Source: Mactromeris polynyma
Lineage: Eukaryota > Mollusca > Bivalvia > Venerida > Mactridae
Direction of reading: 5' to 3'
Length of the DNA stretch: 64,000 nucleotides
NCBI GenBank assembly: GCA_032209605.1
Contig: JASFXZ010000014.1
Coordinates: 3,616,912-3,680,911 of the forward strand
Below the pieces are notes generated by a model, which was not told the origin of the DNA, made no database searches, and worked only from the letters and a program-made list of their open reading frames with translations. Of the stretch, positions 56,937-64,000 are shown piece by piece (within the stretch, counting starts at the first letter, position 1; every line of letters starts with the position of its first letter). A program made the translations under genes and the position numbers.

Positions 56937-59300
56937 TCTAACTTTCAAAACTTAAAAGAAAGTGTCATACATTTGTTTAAAAAAACATAATTAAGTTTTG
57001 TAGCCAAAACTCCGGTTTACGGAAAAATTATATAAAAAGGTCCGGTGAAATATTTCCAAACCGGATTTAGTTTGGACTGTAAGCCTATATGTCCGGTTTA
57101 TAATGGCTTATCTAGATGAAGGAAATATTTCGTACCACCAGTAAAGTCAAGAATATTTTCGTATATTTTGAAAATGACAGAAAACGGAAACGAAACTAGA
57201 ATTATTTGTTAGATCTGTTTTTGCTTGTTTGGATTTGGGAAGAGCAGACATCAACAATTGAAACAAAGTTTTCAAAATTTTATTTCTCGATAGAAAACTT
57301 CGACCAAACCCTTCAAACCGAAAACCGCCGAACGGAAGGTGGTCCAGTATAAGCTGGGGTAAGATTAAAACAATCACGAACTATTTCCGTTGCAAATAAA
57401 ACTCGTCCCGATATTGTGATCGAAAATTCCGATAAACGATTCAAGTATCGTAGCAACGAGTTGGGATCGGTCATGGTGTCCGTAAGAAAGTCATGAGGTG
57501 CTGTAGTTTGGTCAGTCGAAAGCCGGACGACGCTCTGTGTCTATTAGAATGAAATCCCTGCTATGTTTCAGACGACACAATGGTGGGAAAATTGTTAATA
57601 TCCCTATAATTCACGAGAAAACAAGCTTCAACCTCTAAATACTTGCACTTCCGGTTTTGATGTCCCATCCTGTCCTGTAAGTGAACATTAACTTTTTAAT
57701 TGAGATGGTGTTAATTTTAAGGTGGTCTTTAAATTAGGTTTCACTGTTCAGACTCCAAAAATACATAATACAACAAAGGTTTCTGACTAAACAGAAACAC
57801 CGAAGCTATACACTGTATGCACAAAAAACAACAGTAAAAATAACATCTAAGCAACAACATCACCAGTCGCTATGGCAACAGAATAAACAATAGCAGCAGC
57901 AATGACACCACCGTAGCTAGAAGCAACACTAACAACAACGTCGACGACACCGACTAATGACACACTATACAATTTGAACAAAACCATTTAAAGATATATC
58001 TTGCCCATCTGAACCCTAAAAGAATTAATGGGCCTCATCCAGTATTGTTGGTACATAGGATAAAATATCCTTAATAAGAATAGTTGCAATGTATAACCAA
58101 TTAAAACGATATTGTTTTATCTTTTCGACATATACAGAGGAATACAGTATTAGTGTATTCTTTTATAATGCATATTAACTGATTGTTTAACTACATGTAT
58201 ATACACTATTTTTCATGTTTGTTTAGGTAAAACAATGAATAAACAGATGAGCATACTATAACTTTAAAAGGAAGCTTTAAATCAAGTGCGAATCAAATTT
58301 CTATTGACATTTTGTGCAATTGTGAGGGTCGGTTTTATGTACGTTTTACTTAACGTTCGCTTTCGATTATGATTAACGCATGTTAACCGGGTAATAAATG
58401 CTTTTCATGTATACTTAAGAAATTTTGGGGATTCAGTTTAGTCCACAATGCAATTTTGATGTTTAAAGTTTTCACAAGAATGTCAATAAAGACAAGGTCA
58501 TAAATTATTAAAGCTATATTTCATCTATTCCATATTAAAATTGATTCAAATTATTGTTTACTAAATCCCCAATTCTGATATAAATATATTGTTGAAGATT
58601 TTAAACACAAGCCCCAAAATCAGGGAAACTGAGGAATTTTAACGCAAACAATGTCAAGGGTCCAACTTTATTCAAGTGAGGAATAGAAGATAATGTTATT
58701 GGGCTACAACCCATTCCAAGGGTGTACTAAATTGATGAAAATCTTAAGTTGTTATGTGTTCGGTATTTTCCGGTACATTTCGATATTTTCCGGAAGAATA
58801 CGCCTATGCTTTACGCCCTTAACTACCCATCAGTTTACGAATAACTCTGTCTATCTTTTCGTCAATTAAGTCGTTTCTGTAATTTATCTTAAAGTATTAA
58901 TTTTGGTACAAGATATGAAAACGTCAAGTCTTTTATAGATCAGGTATGAAAATACACAGTTTTTTAGTTTCCGGTATATCCCGGTACTTTTCGATAATTT
59001 CCGGAAGATGCTATACGCCCGTAACAACGCATCGGTGTACAAGTAACACAGGCTATCTTTTTCGCACTGAATCCGTTGGACTATTTCTTTAATTTATTTT
59101 AACACATTAATTTTGGAACAGTAAGTAGAAAAAACGTCAGGTTTTAAGTATTAAAGCCGATCATTAATTACATATTACCGGTCATACAGTTTCCGTCGGT
59201 AAAAAAAAAATGTAATTCGGAAGCCGGACGGAGGTCCGCAAGCTTAGCTTCTTGCACAACAGTACGACTTCGCCTTGTAGTTTCAGCAGATGAAATTTTC
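56937..59300. other. Intergenic DNA, no gene seen
   Basis: AT-rich; a CAA/CAG-rich low-complexity stretch at about 57825-57965; the diverged duplication at 58757-59160. Confidence 0.45.
58757..59160 (+). repeat. Diverged direct tandem duplication, about 215-bp period
   Basis: Both halves contain, in order, TTCCGGTA, TTTTCCGGAAGA or TTTCCGGAAGATG, CTATACGCCC-like words, ACGCATCGGTGTAC-like words, CTATCTTTTTCG, TTAATTTTGG and AAACGTCA. Similarity is clear but patchy. Confidence 0.65.
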
Positions 59301-59575
59301 GTTTGTTTAGCCCAGTTGGTAGAGCAATCTACCGCCAATGCGGAGGTCGTGGGGTCAAATCCCGGTTGAGGTGTATGTGCTCTGAGACAATGTCTCGGAA
59401 TAAAATACGTCCAAAGTTATTTTCCTCCATCTATGATTCGTGGGGAAAGTTGTCAATTGTTTGCGGAAGGACATAATAGTACTGGTTGGTCAGCCAGGCG
59501 CACTGGTTACTAGTAGGTCAATTGACCGCCACATATGACTGAAATGCACTGCTGAGAAAACACAACGAAATTAGG
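59301..59575 (+). mobile_element. tRNA-derived SINE, family S1, fuller 3' part
   Basis: Head TTTAGCCCAGTTGGTAGAGC (box A) and GTGGGGTCAAATCCC (box B). Body with TAGTACTGGTTGGTCAGCCA then GGTCAATTGACCGCCA, then GACTGAAATGCACTGCTGAG, which resembles the conserved 'GACTGAAATACTGTTGA' stretch of widespread metazoan tRNA-SINEs (recalled, not searched). Confidence 0.75.
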
Positions 59576-61459
59576 AATACGTTTTCATTTCGAAATGTCT
59601 CAATTTGAATTATACATGCGATCTTGAAATCTGGAATATACTTTCTTTTGACGATAGTGGTGAAATTGACTGTCAAGGGAGGTAGCCTATGCGTGGAGAT
59701 TTTTTTCGAATTTCAATTTTCGGATTTTTCGACGATGTAAGTCGAGTGCTCATATGGAATCAGCTGAGTGAATGTTATCGAACGCCGTAGTACGTCTTCG
59801 ATTTATTTTAATCAGCCACGGTTTTTTCATTTTTAATCTCGCATATCTGCATATACGCTTCTAGTGCTTTATTAACATATCACCGGACTTTGGAACGGGT
59901 TGTAAGTTTCAATTTATCTTAAAGCCACCAGGGTATCATCCTTCAAAAATTACAGGTTTACTGGAGCTTAAGGGATAGTTTATATCAGAAAATTGACAAA
60001 TTTCTAGATGACACTGCCTGATAATATTGACCTTAACAAGTTTTTCTTGATTCCGATAATATCCGTATGATACCTAATTCGTAAAGAATGCGATCTTTGA
60101 CTTGGGTTCATGAAACGCCCCGAAATTGGTCTAAAATTCGTGATTTTAGTTGTGTAGATCCTGAGATGAGTGTAGTTTAATCAAAAACAAAATATACGGC
60201 GTAATTAGTGTGAATACATGTTCAATGTACATTTAGAGCATACCGTAAGCAATGCCATGCAAACACTCGTAACACTCAAATACTTGATACACGGACATTC
60301 GCACAGACAGACTGACACACGGACATACGCACAGACAGACTGTCACACGGACATACGCACAGACAGACTGTCACACTGACATACGCCCAAACAGACTGCG
60401 GTTGCCACGGGACGACACAAATCCTTGGGACCAAATACTGAACATCGAAAACTTCAAAACATAGCTTAAGTTTTTTTCTGTGGTCAGCCAGCTCTTAGTA
60501 AGGATTGCTCGCCCCAACCACGTTCTCAACGGACTATTTGCCTACTACCCAGGGGTTACCATTTCTAAAATGTTCCCTTGGTTAAGTCTCGTTACACGCA
60601 GAGGCGGAACGCAGCATCCAGGAACGGCGTATCGGTTATTATCATTTTTCGACGAGCGAGGTTAAAACCCGTACCAGTTGCAAATCGAAAGGAGTTCGGA
60701 GATGACACCTGGTAACACTATGGATTAATGTAGATACCTACTTTGACGGACGTATTATTATGTTTTATCTTTAGTAAAGATGTGTCAATTTTAGCGAAAA
60801 GCTGATAATTCCACTTCGCCAATATTTACTCTTGCATTAAAAGGCTATCATTTTATCATCAAGTAATACTCAGGAGATGATATTTAATTTCCCTAATAAA
60901 CAGAATCAGTTTAAGTTTTCCGAAGATAATTAATCAAACTAATCATCAGCAAGGATAAATATTAGTCAGTGTATAATAGCCGGTATCAAGCATATCTGTC
61001 GCGTTTTGACAACATTGTCAGATAAAAAGCCTATGGCACGCTTGTTTTGAGATTATTTCAACACCCGGCCTGACTATTGCTAAGATCGGTCTTTGATATA
61101 CATAATATCAGTTTGTTTATATGATTCTCTCGTGATAGAATGATGGCGAGCAGCTTTGTATATTGTCACTATCATGTTTAAGGCATTACCCGTCCCATCA
61201 TTTCTTCGGCAAGTGCATTACCCACGCAAAACCGTGCACATGACAGTCCGTTACTTTTAAAAAACGAATATCAAACCTTTATAATGAATAAACCTGAATT
61301 TTCATGTCAAAGTTGAATGAAAATGAGTATTGAAATCGAAAATTAACATATTTGAAATACCATTGATGAAGGATATATACCATTGGATGGAGCAGTTTGG
61401 CTTTGTCAGGTTCATCATAATTTGTAAACAAATTCGACGACAGTAATAAAAATAGTAGT
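59576..61459. other. Intergenic DNA, no gene seen
   Basis: Contains four copies of a 28-bp repeat at 60289-60398. The frame at 60480-60665 has no recognised domain. Confidence 0.45.
60289..60398 (+). repeat. 28-bp minisatellite, about 4 copies
   Basis: Unit GCACAGACAGACTGTCACAC followed by GGACATAC. The last copy is degraded (GCCCAAACAGACTG). Confidence 0.85.
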
Positions 61460-61963
61460 CGCCTTTCCACGGACCAACATGAACTAAGAAGGCTTACTGG
61501 TGCGTGAAGCATAAACGCCTTTCCACGGACCAACATGAACTAAGAAGGCTTACTGGTGCGTGAAGCATAAACGCCTTTCCACGGACCAACATGAACTAAG
61601 AAGGCTTACTGGTGCGTGAAGCATAAACGCCTTTCCACGGACCAACATGAACTAAGAAGGCTTACTGGTGCGTGAAGCATAAACGCCTTTCCACGGACCA
61701 ACATGAACTAAGAAGGCTTACTGGTGCGTGAAGCATAAACGCCTTTCCACGGACCAACATGAACTAAGAAGGCTTACTGGTGCGTGAAGCATAAACGCCT
61801 TTCCACGGACCAACATGAACTAAGAAGGCTTACTGGTGCGTGAAGCATAAACGCCTTTCCACGGACCAACATGAACTAAGAAGGCTTACTGGTGCGTGAA
61901 GCATAAACGCCTTTCCACGGACCAACATGAACTAAGAAGGCCTACTGGTGCGTGAAGCATAAA
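61460..61963 (+). repeat. 56-bp array, exactly 9 near-identical copies
   Basis: Unit CGCCTTTCCACGGACCAACA then TGAACTAAGAAGGCTTACTG and GTGCGTGAAGCATAAA. The only difference noticed is GGCCTAC for GGCTTAC in the last copy. Uniformity implies very recent expansion. Confidence 0.95.
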
Positions 61964-62229
61964 CGATTATTTCGTGTCCATGTAAACAAATGAACAAACA
62001 TTGAATTAGTTCAATATTCGATCCGCACATATTTATGAAGTTATTCTCAGTTTTTTTACATATAATGTATTTACCTAAATAATATATTCTAAAATGACGG
62101 AAAGAAATAATTACATACATGTATATGCCGATTTTGTTGAGATGCCAGTCTATTATTTTTAAGAATTAAGTATCTTTGTTTATATAAGAAAATAAAGAGA
62201 ACAGCAGCACGGCCAGAATGTCACAGCCC

Positions 62230-64000
62230 CGCACAACATAGCAGAGATCTAAGCACAATATATCAGATATCTATGCACAACATAGCAGCGATCTAAGCAC
62301 AACATAGCAGAGATCTAAGCACAACATAGCAGATATCTAAGCACAACATAGCAGATATATATGCACAACATAGCAGAGATCTAAGCACAACATAGCAGAG
62401 ATCTAAGCACAACATAGCAGATATATATGCACAACATATCAGAGATCTAAGCACAACATAGCAGAGATCTTAGCACAACATAGCAGAGATCTTAGCACAA
62501 CATAGCAGAGATCTTAGCACAACATAGCAGAGATCTAAGCACAACATAGCAGATATCTAAGCACAACATAGCAGAGATCTAAGCACAACATAGCAGAGAT
62601 CTAAGCACAACATAGCAGAGATCTAAGCACAACATAGCAGAGATCTAAGCACAACATAGCAGAGATCTAAGCACAACATAGCAGATATCTAAGCACAACA
62701 TAGCAGATATCTAAGCACAACATAGCAGCGATCTAAGCACAACATAGCAGATATCTAAGCACAACATAGCAGCGATCTAAGCACAACATAGCAGAGATCT
62801 AAGCACAACATAGCAGCGATCTAAGCAGAACATAGCAGAGATCTAAGCACAACATAGCAGATATATATGCACAACATAGCAGAGATCTAAGCACAACATA
62901 GCAGAGATCTAAGCACAACATTGCAGATATATATGCACAACATATCAGAGATCTAAGCACAACATAGCAGAGATCTTAGCACAACATAGCAGAGATCTTA
63001 GCACAACATAGCAGAGATCTTAGCACAACATAGCAGAGATCTAAGCACAACATAGCAGATATCTAAGCACAACATAGCAGAGATCTAAGCACAACATAGC
63101 AGAGATCTAAGCACAACATAGCAGAGATCTAAGCACAACATAGCAGAGATCTAAGCACAACATAGCATAGATCTAAGCACAACATAGCAGATATCTAAGC
63201 ACAACATAGCAGATATCTAAGCACAACATAGCAGCGATCTAAGCACAACATAGCAGATATCTAAGCACAACATAGCAGCGATCTAAGCACAACATAGCAG
63301 AGATCTAAGCACAACATAGCAGCGATCTAAGCAGAACATAGCAGAGATCTAAGCACAACATAGCAGAGATCTAAGCACAACATAGCAGAGATCTAAGCAC
63401 AACATAGCAGAGATCTAAGCACAACATAGCAGCGATCTAAGCAGAACATAGCAGATATCTAAGCACAACATAGCAGAGATCTAAGCACAACATAGCAGAG
63501 ATCTAAGCACAACATAGCAGAGATCTAAGCACAACATAGCAGATATCTGAGCACAACATAGCAGAGATCTAAGCACAACATAGCAGAGATCTAAGCACAA
63601 CATAGCAGAGATCTAAGCACAACATAGCAGAGATCTAAGCACAACATAGCAGCGATCTAAGCAGAACATAGCAGATATCTAAGCACAACATAGCAGAGAT
63701 CTAAGCACAACATAGCAGAGATCTAAGCACAACATAGCAGAGATCTAAGCACAACATTGCAGAGATCTAAGCACAACATAGCAGAGATCTAAGCACAACA
63801 TAGCAGAGATCTGAGCACAACATAGCAGAGATCTAAGCACAACATAGCAGCGATCTAAGCAGAACATAGCAGAGATCTCAGCACAACATAGCAGAGATCT
63901 AAGCACAACATAGCAGAGATCTAAGCACAACATAGCAGCGATCTAAGCAGAACATAGCAGATATCTAAGCACAACATAGCAGAGATCTAAGCACAACATA
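62230..64000 (+). repeat. 22-bp satellite with 506-bp higher-order repeat; continues past the window
   Basis: About 80 copies of GCACAACATAGCAGAGATCT then AA. Variants GATATC, GATATATATG, GCGATC and GATCTT occur in a fixed order that recurs after 506 bp (23 units): GATATATATG at 62354 and 62860, GATCTTAGC at 62466 and 62972. Most units carry AGATCT. Frames reading LDLCYVVLRSL on the minus strand are artefacts. The array is not closed on the right. Confidence 0.95.

Noticed and set aside
63745..63933. Cysteine-rich LDLCYVVLRSL repeat frame
   Set aside because: By-product of the 22-bp satellite unit.
62230..64000. Regular short repeats that might suggest a CRISPR array
   Set aside because: Units are contiguous 22-mers without unique spacers, in a genome with introns and SINEs. 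This is a satellite.

Overview
The window reads as AT-rich nuclear DNA from an animal, most likely a mollusc and probably a bivalve. Genes have short exons with GT..AG introns. Much of the remainder is tandem arrays, tRNA-derived SINEs, small inverted-repeat transposons and decayed Tc1 and LINE relics. The bivalve assignment is an inference from repeat style and gene families, not a proof.

Layout. (1) 80-265 (+): last coding exon of pyrroline-5-carboxylate reductase, whose upstream exons lie off the left edge. (2) 4905-8876 (-) and 9373-13092 (+): two complete three-exon claudin-like tetraspan genes, divergent, 496 bp apart. They share intron phases, a 153-nt middle exon and the same cysteine spacing. 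Their introns hold three transposon-like elements and two minisatellites. (3) 13.1-29.4 kb: no convincing gene; Tc1 relics, dispersed repeats, a 52-bp minisatellite and a 5.75-kb array of 62-bp units. (4) About 29.4-37.2 kb (+): a type II membrane glycosyltransferase-like gene (fucosyltransferase-like GT-B), with at least one 5'UTR exon, a short start-codon exon and one large exon. (5) 38.2-51.4 kb: a dead LINE, another Tc1 relic, a non-autonomous element with a perfect 8-bp target duplication, a TA-flanked element, tandem duplications and a tRNA-SINE. (6) 51403-53504 (+): a two-exon gene for a secreted 12-cysteine protein. Its signal-peptide exon with its splice donor has become the unit of a 20-copy 61-bp array that now fills most of intron 1. 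This is the most unusual feature of the window. (7) 53.5-64 kb: two more SINEs, a 56-bp array of almost identical units, and a 22-bp satellite with a 506-bp higher-order period running off the right edge.

The genes form no pathway together. They are independent loci (proline synthesis, cell-contact or tetraspan membrane proteins, Golgi-type glycosylation, a secreted Cys-rich product) in a repeat-rich landscape. Exon joins were made by reading splice signals and phases by eye and have no transcript support.
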